A DNA stretch of 64,000 nucleotides from Paracoccus methylarcula (GTDB taxonomy: Bacteria; Pseudomonadota; Alphaproteobacteria; Rhodobacterales; Rhodobacteraceae). The notes beneath the pieces are model-generated. The model was not told the origin of the DNA. It did no database searches and was given only the letters and a program-made list of their open reading frames with translations. This document shows, in pieces, positions 26,453-35,278 of the stretch. The position numbers and the translations under genes were made by a program. The stretch lies in assembly GCF_003007735.2 (NCBI RefSeq), contig NZ_PXNQ02000005.1:236032-300031 (forward strand), in the 5' to 3' direction. Within the stretch, counting starts at the first letter, position 1, and every line of letters begins with the position of its first letter.

Positions 26453-27570
26453 GCACGGAATCGGGTCAGACAACCGGCCGCCTGCACCGGGCCTGGATCG
26501 CATATCGCCTGCGCTGGAAACGGCGCGAGTTGCTGTGGCGGGCGATCCGGACCGGTCGCAGGCTGTCGCCGCTTTCGGATCGCACCGCGTCGATCGGAAA
26601 GGGTGATATCCTGCTGTTTGCCTCGATCCGGAACGAGGCCGCCCGTTTGCCCGAGTTCCTCGCGCATTACCGGCGGTTGGGGGTTCAGCATTTCCTGATC
26701 GTGGACAATGACAGCAATGACGGCTCGACCGAGTTCCTGCTGCGGCAATCCGATCTGTCGTTATGGCGCAGCCGCGACAGCTACAGGACAACCAGATTCG
26801 GGATGGACTGGGTAGGGGCGTTGCTGCTGCGCCATGGCCATGACCATTGGTGCGTTACGGTCGATGCCGACGAGCTACTGGTTTATCCGGACTGGGATCG
26901 TCGCAATCTCTCTGACCTGACGTCACGGCTGGACGGCCGGGGTCAGCGTGGCATGGGCGCATTGATGCTGGATCTCTATCCACGGGCTCCGCTCGGACAG
27001 GCGGATGCCTTGGCAGATGCCCCTTTGACCGAGCGTTTGCCTTGGTTCGATGCCGGTCCCTATCGATGCACGATCGCACAGCCCAAGGGCAATCGCATCG
27101 TCAGGGGCGGTGTTCGTGAGCGGGTTTTCTTCTCGTCGGAGCCCGATCGTGCGCCGACCCTGAACAAGCTGCCCCTGATCCGCTGGCATTGGCGATATGT
27201 CTATGTCAATTCGACCCATTCCCTGCTGCCGGCAGGGCTGAACGACCTGTATGACGGCCCCGGCGATTCCCGGCTTTCCGGTGTGCTTTTGCATAGCAAG
27301 TTCCTGCCTGAGATCGTCGAGAAATCCGTCGAGGAGCTTCAGCGCCGGCAACATTTCACGGATCCCGATAGTTTCGTGGATTATCACCGGGCTATCGCCG
27401 ATGCGCCGATTCTGTGGCACGGCGGTTCACTGCGTTATCAGGGATGGAAGCAGATGGTTGAACTGGGCCTGATGGGAACCGGCGAGTCACCGCCGGCGCC
27501 GGCGATACCTGGCGACGTGGAGGCGGGCTTGCCTCTTGCGGCGGTGGAAGGCATGGCGGAAAATGAATGA
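26449..27570 (+). CDS. glycosyltransferase, Glyco_tranf_2_4-like (paralogue 1)
   Basis: A 373-residue protein of the GT2-like group that starts with RNEAARLPEFLAHYRRLGV (residues 61-79), a typical GT-A opening, followed by VDNDSNDGSTEFL (85-97) and the DxD-type metal site DADE (139-142). The start is a TTG overlapping the galE stop (TTGA), consistent with coupling. It transfers a sugar to an unknown acceptor, in the cytoplasm. The next gene encodes a close relative, so the pair arose by duplication. A low-complexity tail (APAIPGDVEAGLPLAAVEG) is unique to this copy. Confidence 0.83.
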   Translation: MSTESGQTTGRLHRAWIAYRLRWKRRELLWRAIRTGRRLSPLSDRTASIGKGDILLFASIRNEAARLPEFLAHYRRLGVQHFLIVDNDSNDGSTEFLLRQSDLSLWRSRDSYRTTRFGMDWVGALLLRHGHDHWCVTVDADELLVYPDWDRRNLSDLTSRLDGRGQRGMGALMLDLYPRAPLGQADALADAPLTERLPWFDAGPYRCTIAQPKGNRIVRGGVRERVFFSSEPDRAPTLNKLPLIRWHWRYVYVNSTHSLLPAGLNDLYDGPGDSRLSGVLLHSKFLPEIVEKSVEELQRRQHFTDPDSFVDYHRAIADAPILWHGGSLRYQGWKQMVELGLMGTGESPPAPAIPGDVEAGLPLAAVEGMAENE

Positions 27571-27604
27571 ATAATAAAGTGATCGCAGTGATAGGTACCA
27601 TAAC

Positions 27605-28633
27605 GTGCGGACTCTCGAACATCTGCCAATACCGGGCCGACTCCGCCGCCGCATAGAACGGCAATGGCTGATCGGGCGCGCCATCAAGCGCCGCCACGCG
27701 CTGACCCTGCTGACGGATCGAACCAGGCAGATCGCATCGCGTGACATCCTTGCCTTTGTCACCCAACGCAACGAACGGGTGAGGTTGCCCTATTTCCTGG
27801 ACTACTATCGCAAGCTCGGTATCCGGCATTTCCTGTTTGTCGATAACAACAGCGATGATGGAAGCACCGAATATCTGTGCGAGCAGCCGGATGTGTCCCT
27901 GTGGTGGACGAAAGCCGGATACAAGCAGTCGCGGTTCGGGATGGACTGGCTGGGCTGGCTGCTGTTCCGTTACGGACATGGGCATTGGTGCCTGACCGTC
28001 GATCCCGACGAGTTCCTGGTTTATCCGCATTGCGATGATCGTCCGTTGACCGCGCTGACGGATTGGCTGGAGGATTCGGGTCGGCGGTCATATCCGGCGA
28101 TGCTGCTGGACATGTATCCCAGGGGTGCGCTGGATGAGACCGTCTATCGGGAGGGGCAGAATCCGTTCGAGATCGCATGCTGGTTCGACCCGGCCAATTA
28201 TTCCATCCGCAAGAACAAGTATCTTGGCAATCTGTGGATACAGGGCGGCCCGAGAACGCGAACCTTCTTTTCCTATGATCCCAAATCGGGACCCGCATTG
28301 AACAAGATTCCATTGGTGAACTGGAACAGGCGATACGCATATTACAGCTCGACCCATATGCTGCTGCCGCGATCCCTGAACTGGGTCTATGACGAGGATG
28401 GCGGCGAGATGGCGTCCGGATGCCTGCTGCATGCCAAGTTCCTGTCCACATTCGCAGAAAAATCCGCGGAAGAGCTGGATCGTGGCCAGCATTATGCGAA
28501 TAGCCAGGAATATCGCGCATATCATGCCGGGTTGCAGGAGGGTGCGCATCTGTGGTGCAGCGAGTCGCGTGAATATCATGATTGGCGGCAACTCGAGGAT
28601 CTCGGTCTCATATCGAGCGGAAACTGGCCATGA
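27605..28633 (+). CDS. glycosyltransferase, Glyco_tranf_2_4-like (paralogue 2)
   Basis: A 342-residue relative of the preceding enzyme with matching motifs: TQRNERVRLPYFLDYYRKLG (53-72), VDNNSDDGSTEYL and DPDE at 133-136. Both copies also share RFGMDW and NSTH/SSTH-LLP blocks. It starts with GTG 27605 after AGGTACCATAAC, and its stop overlaps the ATG of the GT14-type gene (ATGA). Two near-identical active sites with divergent flanks suggest they add different sugars or act in series. Substrates are unknown. Confidence 0.83.
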   Translation: MRTLEHLPIPGRLRRRIERQWLIGRAIKRRHALTLLTDRTRQIASRDILAFVTQRNERVRLPYFLDYYRKLGIRHFLFVDNNSDDGSTEYLCEQPDVSLWWTKAGYKQSRFGMDWLGWLLFRYGHGHWCLTVDPDEFLVYPHCDDRPLTALTDWLEDSGRRSYPAMLLDMYPRGALDETVYREGQNPFEIACWFDPANYSIRKNKYLGNLWIQGGPRTRTFFSYDPKSGPALNKIPLVNWNRRYAYYSSTHMLLPRSLNWVYDEDGGEMASGCLLHAKFLSTFAEKSAEELDRGQHYANSQEYRAYHAGLQEGAHLWCSESREYHDWRQLEDLGLISSGNWP

Positions 28634-30315
28634 TCGACGAGGTGCGCTTGGGCGTGGTGCTGCTCTGCCACGCGAATCTGCCGATGGCTGCGCGGATGGC
28701 GCGGATCTGGGCCGATGGCGGGGCAAGGGTCGTGATCCATATCGACGCCAAGGTTCCCGCCGCCACCGCGGACAAAATGAAGCGCGAGCTGTCGGATCTG
28801 CCGGGCATCCTGTACTCGCGGCGGATACGTTGCAATTGGGGCCGGTTCAGCCTGATCGAGGCGACGCAGCATGCCGCAAGCCAGTTGCTCGAAGCATATC
28901 CCGATTGCACGCATGTCTATCTTGCCTCGGGGTCTTGCCTGCCGCTGCGGCCGATTGCCGACCTGAGCGCCTTCCTGGCGGCGCATCCCGGGCGCGATTT
29001 CATCGAAAGCGTCGATACGAACGAGGTCGGTTGGGTTATCGGCGGTCTAAACGAAGAGCGTTTCACCCTGTATTTCCCGATAGATTGGCGCAAATACCGG
29101 AAGCTGTTCGATCGCTGCGTCGCAATACAGCGCAGATTGCGTATCAGGCGCAAATTGCCCCGGGGCCTGACGCCTCATCTTGGCTCGCAATGGTGGTGTC
29201 TCACGGCCAGGACCTTGCGCGCGATCCTGGACGATCCTCGCCGCGATGAATATGACCGCTTCTTCCGCCGCACCTGGATCCCGGATGAAAGCTATTTCCA
29301 GACATTGGCACGGCGCCATTCGAGTGGAATCGAAAGCCGCTCGCTGACATTCGCGCGATTCGATCACCGGGGCCGCCCTTACCAGGCCTATGACGACCAT
29401 TTGCAGGTATTGGAGGAAGCCAATTGTTTCGTCGCCCGCAAGATCTGGCCGGGTGCGGCGCGATTGCTCGAACATTTTCCAAGACCGGCCGACGCGACAC
29501 CCGATCCGGCACCGCCGCAACCCGCCAATATCGAAAGATTGATCGCGCGCACCCTGAGCAGGCGCATCCTGGGAAGACCGGGGCTTTACATGCAGAGCCG
29601 TTTTCCCCGCAAGGATGCGGAAAACGGCAAGACCTCTGCTCCATATGCCGTGTTTCAGGGCATGACGGACATATTCCCGGATTTCGAGAACTGGCTGCGC
29701 GACCATATGCCGGGCGATGTTCACGGTCATCTTCTGGGGCCGGAAATGGTGGAGTTTGCCGGACGCCCCGAAATCGGGCCCGGTGCGCTTTCGTCCAGCG
29801 CCGTGGTGCGCGATTACGATCCGCAGCGTTTCCTGACCGCCCTGATCCGCGTGACCGAGAGAATGCAGGTATTTCAGTTCAGCCCGCGCGACAACCAGGA
29901 GCTGAACTGGTTCATGGCAACGGATCCGAACGCATATCTGTTTGTCGTCACCGGGGCATGGAACCTGCCCCTTCTGGACATGGACATGCCTTTCGACGAT
30001 GTTCGCCGCATCACCGCGATGCTGCAACGCACCGAAATGGAGCAGTTGCAGGTGCTGAATTCGGTGTGGGTAAAAGCGCGGGTGCAGCTTTGGGAGTTCA
30101 ACGATTTCATTGCCCGGCCACAGGCGATCCTGGATAAGGTCTTGAGTCAGATCGATCCGGATGCCAACCCGGTGACGGAACTGCCCCCGATGCGCGACAT
30201 GACCGGGCTGCCGGAACATTTGCAACGGCTGCGCAATTCCGGGCTGCATCCTCATCTGACCGGCGATCAGCCGATCACGAAAGCGTCTCATATTCTGGCG
30301 AGGAACAATATTTGA
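28630..30315 (+). CDS. GT14-type beta-1,6-N-acetylglucosaminyltransferase-like protein with extra C-terminal domain
   Basis: Residues 1-270 resemble the core-2/I-branching enzyme family: VVLLCHANLP, HIDAK (37-41), CNWGRFSLIEATQHAA (68-83), YLASGSCLPLRPI, LGSQWWCLT (184-192) and WIPDESYFQTL (216-226). Eukaryotic members add branching GlcNAc; bacterial ones are little studied. Residues from about 330 to 561 form a second domain (FPDFENWLRDHMPGD onward) that I cannot assign to a catalytic family; similar extensions are annotated as uncharacterised domains in Rhodobacteraceae. ATG 28630 overlaps the previous stop and TGATG at 30313 couples it to the sulfotransferase. Confidence 0.83.
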   Translation: MIDEVRLGVVLLCHANLPMAARMARIWADGGARVVIHIDAKVPAATADKMKRELSDLPGILYSRRIRCNWGRFSLIEATQHAASQLLEAYPDCTHVYLASGSCLPLRPIADLSAFLAAHPGRDFIESVDTNEVGWVIGGLNEERFTLYFPIDWRKYRKLFDRCVAIQRRLRIRRKLPRGLTPHLGSQWWCLTARTLRAILDDPRRDEYDRFFRRTWIPDESYFQTLARRHSSGIESRSLTFARFDHRGRPYQAYDDHLQVLEEANCFVARKIWPGAARLLEHFPRPADATPDPAPPQPANIERLIARTLSRRILGRPGLYMQSRFPRKDAENGKTSAPYAVFQGMTDIFPDFENWLRDHMPGDVHGHLLGPEMVEFAGRPEIGPGALSSSAVVRDYDPQRFLTALIRVTERMQVFQFSPRDNQELNWFMATDPNAYLFVVTGAWNLPLLDMDMPFDDVRRITAMLQRTEMEQLQVLNSVWVKARVQLWEFNDFIARPQAILDKVLSQIDPDANPVTELPPMRDMTGLPEHLQRLRNSGLHPHLTGDQPITKASHILARNNI

Positions 30316-31718
30316 TGGCCGAGACTTTCCGTAGTTTTGTGATTTTCGCCGAGATGCGCACCGGTTCGAACCTGCTGGAGGCGACGCTGAACGCCATCAA
30401 GAAGGTCACCTGCTTCGGTGAGGCGTTCAATCCCTACATGATGGGCTGGCCCGACAAGGACGAGTTGCAGGGCGTCACGCGTGAAGAGCGCGAGGCCGAT
30501 CCGATGCTGCTGCTGAACAAGCTGTTCGACAAGCCGGGGCATTTGCCGGGTTTCCGCTATTTCCACGATCACGATCCGCGGGTATTCGACGCGATCATGG
30601 ACGATCGAAGCTGCGCCAAGATCATTCTGACCCGCAATCCCTTGGAAAGCTATGTCTCGACCCGGCTGGCATGGGAGACCAACCAGTGGAAACTGAACGA
30701 GACCGAGACGCCGATCCCTGCATCGATCGAATATGACGGCGAAGAGTTCCGGCAGATGCTGTCGGATATCCGGGAATTTCAGCTCAGCGTCATGCATCGC
30801 CTCCAGACCAGCGGCCAAAGCAGCTTCTGGCTGGGATATAGTGATCTACGGGACAGCGAGGTGATGACCGGGCTGATGCATTGGCTGGGACGCACCGATT
30901 TGCAGCGGGTCGATCCCGCCAGCGACCAGGTGCCGCAGAACCCGCGCTCGATGGAGGACAAGGTCTCGAATTTCCAGGAGATGCAGGCCGACCTGCACAA
31001 GCTGGATCCTTTCGCGCTCAGCCAGATCCCGAATTTCGAGCCGCGCCGGGGCCCGGCCGTTCCCAGTTTCATAACCAGCGAGGCAGGGGCGGGGCTGATC
31101 TATATGCCGGTCAAGTGCGGTGTGGCGATCAGCCAGCAGGAATGGTTCAAGGCCCTGGGTGCGGTGACGCGCGACTATACGCAAGGCAGCCTGCGTCAGT
31201 GGAAGCGGCAGCATCCCGGGCATCGCAGCTTCACCATCCTGCGGCATCCCCTGCATCGGGCCTGGGACGCGTTCCTGCATCTGCTGTCGGAGGCCAAGCC
31301 AGAATTGCGGCAATTGATGCGCGAGACCCATCGCGTGCCACTGCCCGAGGATGCTGCGCTGGCCGAGATGGGGGATGATCAGGTCATACCCCTGTTCCGA
31401 GATTTCCTGGAGTTTCTGGGCCGCAACCTGAATGGCCAGACAACCTTGCCGACGCATCCGCATTGGGCCAGCCAATCGGCGGTTCTTGCCGGTTTCGGCC
31501 GTTTTGCCCAAGCCGATATGCTCCTGCGCGAGGACCGGCTGGAGGAGGATATCGCCTATCTTTGCCGGACCGCCGGAATTTCCGATCCACAGGCGGAAAA
31601 ACTGGAGCCGGGCAGCTATCCGGCGTTCTTGTCCGACAAGGACCTGATCTCGGCGGCTCGGGCGGCCTATATGCGGGACTATGTCGCCTTCGGTTTTCCG
31701 AAATCTCCGAAGGAATAG
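30315..31718 (+). CDS. tandem two-domain sulfotransferase-like protein (NodH-like)
   Basis: The 467-residue protein appears to hold two sulfotransferase modules. The first has a PAPS 5'-phosphosulfate loop FAEMRTGSNLLEATL (11-25) and 3'-phosphate motif ILTRNPLESYVSTRLA (104-119). The second has IYMPVKCGVAIS (262-273) and FTILRHPLHRAWDAFLHL (306-323), resembling carbohydrate sulfotransferases. It would transfer sulfate from PAPS to a glycan made by the genes before it. ATG 30315 shares bases with the previous stop; a TTG three bases earlier is an alternative. The second module may be degenerate in catalytic residues. Confidence 0.8.
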   Translation: MAETFRSFVIFAEMRTGSNLLEATLNAIKKVTCFGEAFNPYMMGWPDKDELQGVTREEREADPMLLLNKLFDKPGHLPGFRYFHDHDPRVFDAIMDDRSCAKIILTRNPLESYVSTRLAWETNQWKLNETETPIPASIEYDGEEFRQMLSDIREFQLSVMHRLQTSGQSSFWLGYSDLRDSEVMTGLMHWLGRTDLQRVDPASDQVPQNPRSMEDKVSNFQEMQADLHKLDPFALSQIPNFEPRRGPAVPSFITSEAGAGLIYMPVKCGVAISQQEWFKALGAVTRDYTQGSLRQWKRQHPGHRSFTILRHPLHRAWDAFLHLLSEAKPELRQLMRETHRVPLPEDAALAEMGDDQVIPLFRDFLEFLGRNLNGQTTLPTHPHWASQSAVLAGFGRFAQADMLLREDRLEEDIAYLCRTAGISDPQAEKLEPGSYPAFLSDKDLISAARAAYMRDYVAFGFPKSPKE

Positions 31719-31755
31719 GCTGCGCCATGGCTGGCGCAGCCCATGCGAACGGGGT

Positions 31756-33147
31756 TCAGCCCTTCAGCAATGCGGCCAGTTCGGCCTGTTTCTCGGCAAC
31801 CAACGCGGCATCGCCATCGGATTCGAGATTCAGGCGAACCACCGGCTCGGTATTCGACTTGCGCAGGTTGAAGCGCCATTTGCCGAAATTCAGTGATACG
31901 CCGTCCAGGTCGTCCCGGCTGTCGGCCTGCGCCTCGTAACGTTCGATCAGGCGGGCAATCGCGGCATCGGGATCCTCGATCGTGTAATTCGTCTCGCCCG
32001 AGGAAGGGTAAAGCGTCATCCGCTCCGACAGCAATTCGGCCAAGGTCTTGCCCTTGCGTGCCAGAAGCTCGACCATCAGCAGCCAGGGGATCATGCCGCT
32101 GTCGCAATAATAGAAGTCGCGGAAATAGTGATGCGCCGACATCTCGCCGCCATAGATCGCGCCGACATCCCGCATCTTGCGCTTGATGAAGGCGTGTCCG
32201 GTCTTGCTGACGACCGCTTCGCCACCGGCCTCTTCGATCATGGCGCGGGTGTTCATGATGACGCGGGGATCATGCACGACCTTCTCGCCCGGAGATTTTT
32301 CGAGGAACGCGGCGCCCAACAGGCCGACGATATATTCGCCGGGGATGAAGCGGCCATTCTCGTCAAAGAAGAAGCAACGGTCGAAATCGCCATCCCAAGC
32401 GACGCCGAGATCGGCATTCTCATCCTTGACGGCCTGAACCGTGGGCGGCTGGTTTTCGGGCAGGAGCGGGTTCGGAATGCCGTTCGGAAAGCTGGAATCG
32501 ACATTGTGATGCAACCGCACGAAGGTCAGCGGAGCACCCCGGCGCTGCAATTCCTCGGCTATCGCGTCAAAGGTCGGGCCGGCGGTGCCGTTCCCGGCAT
32601 TGACCAGGATTTTCATCGGTTTCAGCGCGCCGATATCGACGAAATCCGCCATTGCCTTGGCGTAATCCGCCCGCGCATGGCTGAAATCGGTGACCTCTCC
32701 CTGTTTCGCCGCCGGCGCAAAATCGCCCGATGTCGCCAATTCGACGATGGGCGGCAATTCGGTGGCCGGATCCAGCGGGGCAGAGCCGCGCCCGACGATC
32801 TTCATGCCGTTGTAATTGATCGGGTTATGCGAGGCGGTGACCTCGATCCCGCCATCAGTGTCATGGAAGCCGGTATGGAAATACACCTCTTCGGTGCCCG
32901 CCAACCCGATATCCAGCACATCCGCGCCGCCATCGGTCAGCCCGCTGATCAGCGCCTTGGCCAGTTCCGGAGAACTCGCGCGGCTGTCTCGCCCCACGAC
33001 GACCCGCTTGGCGTTCCGGGCTTGGGCAAAGGCCCGGCCGATCCGGTAAGCGACATCCGCGTCAAGATTGACGCCCAACTCGCCCCGCACGTCATATGCC
33101 TTGAAACAGGTGATCTCGCGATGGCCAAGCTTGTTTCGATCGTTCAT
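31756..33147 (-). CDS. phosphomannomutase/phosphoglucomutase, CpsG/ManB type
   Basis: A 463-residue alpha-D-phosphohexomutase that converts mannose-6-phosphate to mannose-1-phosphate, and perhaps glucose phosphates, for GDP-sugar synthesis. Conserved sites are the phosphoserine loop VTASHNPINYNG (near residue 105), the Mg2+ site DGDFDR, the sugar loop GEMSAHHYFRD and the phosphate site KSNTEP near the C-terminus. It is convergent with the sulfotransferase gene. The 139 bases upstream contain a short TAGCGCTA palindrome at 33181-33188, of unknown meaning. Confidence 0.92.
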   Translation of the reverse strand: MNDRNKLGHREITCFKAYDVRGELGVNLDADVAYRIGRAFAQARNAKRVVVGRDSRASSPELAKALISGLTDGGADVLDIGLAGTEEVYFHTGFHDTDGGIEVTASHNPINYNGMKIVGRGSAPLDPATELPPIVELATSGDFAPAAKQGEVTDFSHARADYAKAMADFVDIGALKPMKILVNAGNGTAGPTFDAIAEELQRRGAPLTFVRLHHNVDSSFPNGIPNPLLPENQPPTVQAVKDENADLGVAWDGDFDRCFFFDENGRFIPGEYIVGLLGAAFLEKSPGEKVVHDPRVIMNTRAMIEEAGGEAVVSKTGHAFIKRKMRDVGAIYGGEMSAHHYFRDFYYCDSGMIPWLLMVELLARKGKTLAELLSERMTLYPSSGETNYTIEDPDAAIARLIERYEAQADSRDDLDGVSLNFGKWRFNLRKSNTEPVVRLNLESDGDAALVAEKQAELAALLKG

Positions 33148-33286
33148 GAGCGCGTTCCCTTTTTACGCAGCAGTTATTAGTAGCGCTAACAGCTTGCGTG
33201 CAGAATTCAAGCCTTCTGGTCCCTTGGGCGGAGGTGACGCGAGCGCTTGGGAACGCTAGATCGGGCGGGAAAACACGGAGATTCGC

Positions 33287-33688
33287 ATGGACACCAAATC
33301 GCTGATCGCGGCCTATTTCGAAGCCTTCAACGCGGGCCGGACCGACCGGATGCTGGAACTGCTGCATGATGAGGTCGAGCATCATGTCAATGAGGGGCAG
33401 ATCCGTAAGGGCAAGGAACTGTTCGCGGAATTCAATGCGCATATGAGCGAATGCTATCACGAGAACCTGACCGACATGGTGATTTTCGCCAATGACGCGG
33501 GGGATCGCGCGGCGGCGGAATTCGTCGTGAACGGCACCTATCTCAGGACCGACGAAGGGTTGCCACCCGCGAATGGCCAGACCTATCGCCTGCCCGCCGG
33601 GTCGTTCTTTACCATCCGCGACGGCAGGATTTCGCGCGTCACGACCTATTACAACCTTGGCGAATGGACCCGGCAGGTCAGCGCATGA
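33287..33688 (+). CDS. NTF2-like/SnoaL-like family protein
   Basis: A 133-residue protein of the cystatin-like alpha+beta NTF2 fold: helix-rich start LIAAYFEAFNAGRTDRMLEL, then EHHVNEGQIRKGKELFAEF, and strand pairs ending FFTIRDGRISRVTTYYN. Members include steroid isomerases and polyketide cyclases, but many bind small molecules without known reactions. It is the first gene of a three-gene operon; its stop overlaps the GNAT start by ATGA at 33685. Confidence 0.83.
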   Translation: MDTKSLIAAYFEAFNAGRTDRMLELLHDEVEHHVNEGQIRKGKELFAEFNAHMSECYHENLTDMVIFANDAGDRAAAEFVVNGTYLRTDEGLPPANGQTYRLPAGSFFTIRDGRISRVTTYYNLGEWTRQVSA

Positions 33689-34269
33689 GCATCACGACGC
33701 GGGTTCTGACCGGCGAGGCGCTTGAGGCGGCGCTGGACGATGTCGCCCGTCTGCGCATCGCGGTGTTCCGTGCCTGGCCTTATCTCTATGATGGCGATCT
33801 GGATTATGAGCGGAACTACCTGAGGGCCTATCAGTCACCGGGCGCCGTCGTCGTGGCTGCCCTGGACGGGACCAGGATCATCGGCGCCTCGACCGGGGCG
33901 CCGATGACCGATCACGCCGATGATTTCGCCGCCGCGTTCAAGGACCGCACCGAGCCGCTGGAGGATATCTTCTATTGCGCGGAGTCGGTATTGCTGCCGG
34001 AATATCGCGGCCATGGTCTGGGCCATGCCTTTTTCGACGCGCGCGAGGATCATGCCCAAAGGCTGGGCGCGCGCTATTGCGCCTTTTGCAGTGTCATGCG
34101 CCCTGTGGATCACCCTGCACGGCCTGTCGATTATAGGCCTCTGGACGGTTTCTGGCGCAAGCGGGGCTATGCGCCGTTACCGGGTGTCACCGCGCATTTT
34201 TCGTGGAAAGATGTCGGGGATTCGGTTCAGACCGAGAAATCGCTGCAATTCTGGATGAGGCAATTGTGA
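33685..34269 (+). CDS. GNAT-family N-acetyltransferase
   Basis: A 194-residue acetyltransferase-like protein. The acetyl-CoA loop is visible as LLPEYRGHGLGHAFFDAREDHA near residue 112, and GFWRKRGYAPLPG near the end is typical of the family. The ATG at 33685 overlaps the previous stop, and its own stop overlaps the GTG of the nitrilase gene. The acceptor is unknown; the operon with a nitrilase suggests processing of a small amide or amine. Confidence 0.87.
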   Translation: MSITTRVLTGEALEAALDDVARLRIAVFRAWPYLYDGDLDYERNYLRAYQSPGAVVVAALDGTRIIGASTGAPMTDHADDFAAAFKDRTEPLEDIFYCAESVLLPEYRGHGLGHAFFDAREDHAQRLGARYCAFCSVMRPVDHPARPVDYRPLDGFWRKRGYAPLPGVTAHFSWKDVGDSVQTEKSLQFWMRQL

Positions 34270-35126
34270 AAATCGCCGCCGCCGCCTATCCGATCGACTG
34301 GTTCGAGGATTTTGCCGAATACGAGATCAAGCTGACATCCTGGGTCGAAAAGGCCGAAGGAGCGGATCTGCTGGTCTTCCCCGAATATGGCGCGATGGAA
34401 CTCGCCTCGCTTGGCGGGCGCGAGGTGGCTGGCGATCTGGAAGCGTCCCTGCACGAGGTTGCCCGCCATGCGGATGCAGTCGGCGAGTTGCATCAGAGAC
34501 TGGCGGCCCGGCATGGCTGTCATATCCTAGCCGCCTCCGGGCCGGTATTTACCGGGGAACGGCCGGTGAACCGTGCGGTTCTCTATGGCCCCGGTGGGCT
34601 TGTCGGTCACCAGGACAAGCAGATCATGACCCGCTTCGAGCGCGAGGAGTGGAATGTCACCGGTGCCTCGGGCCTGCGGATCTTCGATACGGCCCTGGGC
34701 CGGATCGGTATCCTGATCTGCTATGACAGCGAATTTCCCCTGTTGGGACGGGTTCTGGCCGAAGCGCAGGCCGAGCTGATCCTGGTGCCGAGCTGCACCG
34801 ACACGATCGCGGGTTTCCACCGTGTCCGCATCGGCGCGATGGCGCGGGCGCTGGAAAGTCAATGCGTGGTGGTGCATTCCCCGACCGTCGGGTCCTGCGA
34901 CTGGAGCCCGGCGGTGGACGAGAACCGGGGCCGTGCGGCGATCTATGGCCCGCCCGATGGCTTTTGGCCGGAAACCGGGGTCATAGCCGAGGGCGAGATG
35001 GACCGGCCCGGATGGGTCTTCGCCCGGATAGACTTGTCGGAAGTAAGCCGAAGCCGCCGCGAGGGTGCCGTTCTACCATTTGCGCACTGGCCCGAATCCA
35101 CGGCAGCCAAGCTGCTTTCGGATTGA
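34266..35126 (+). CDS. carbon-nitrogen hydrolase (nitrilase superfamily)
   Basis: A 286-residue amidase/nitrilase-fold enzyme with the Glu-Lys-Cys catalytic triad: Glu in VFPEYGAME, Lys in HQDKQIMTRFE, Cys in LICYDSEFPLL, with the usual spacing. It starts at GTG 34266, sharing bases with the GNAT stop (GTGA). Family members hydrolyse linear amides such as deaminated glutathione or carbamoyl compounds. Nothing in the sequence fixes the substrate. The repeat element at 35190 follows the operon. Confidence 0.9.
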   Translation: MKIAAAAYPIDWFEDFAEYEIKLTSWVEKAEGADLLVFPEYGAMELASLGGREVAGDLEASLHEVARHADAVGELHQRLAARHGCHILAASGPVFTGERPVNRAVLYGPGGLVGHQDKQIMTRFEREEWNVTGASGLRIFDTALGRIGILICYDSEFPLLGRVLAEAQAELILVPSCTDTIAGFHRVRIGAMARALESQCVVVHSPTVGSCDWSPAVDENRGRAAIYGPPDGFWPETGVIAEGEMDRPGWVFARIDLSEVSRSRREGAVLPFAHWPESTAAKLLSD

Positions 35127-35189
35127 GGAATCCCCGGAGTCGTCAAGCTTTGCGGAAGCCGCGTGACAGATGAGGAACGGAAGGCCCGT

Positions 35190-35209
35190 CCTTCTTCATG
35201 CAAATATCC
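35190..35209 (-). repeat. dispersed repeat core, copy 2
   Basis: On the minus strand this reads GGATATTTGCATGAAGAAGG, matching the cores at 14680 and 49211. The strong hairpin seen with the other two is reduced here to CCTC/GAGG. It lies between the convergent nitrilase and fur-family genes; the 152-base gap holds no gene. Confidence 0.65.
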
Positions 35210-35278
35210 TCTGGTGACGGAGGCGAAGCATCCCGGCTTTCGCAGAACACAAAACCCTTTCTTGCCACCGAAGCCGAT

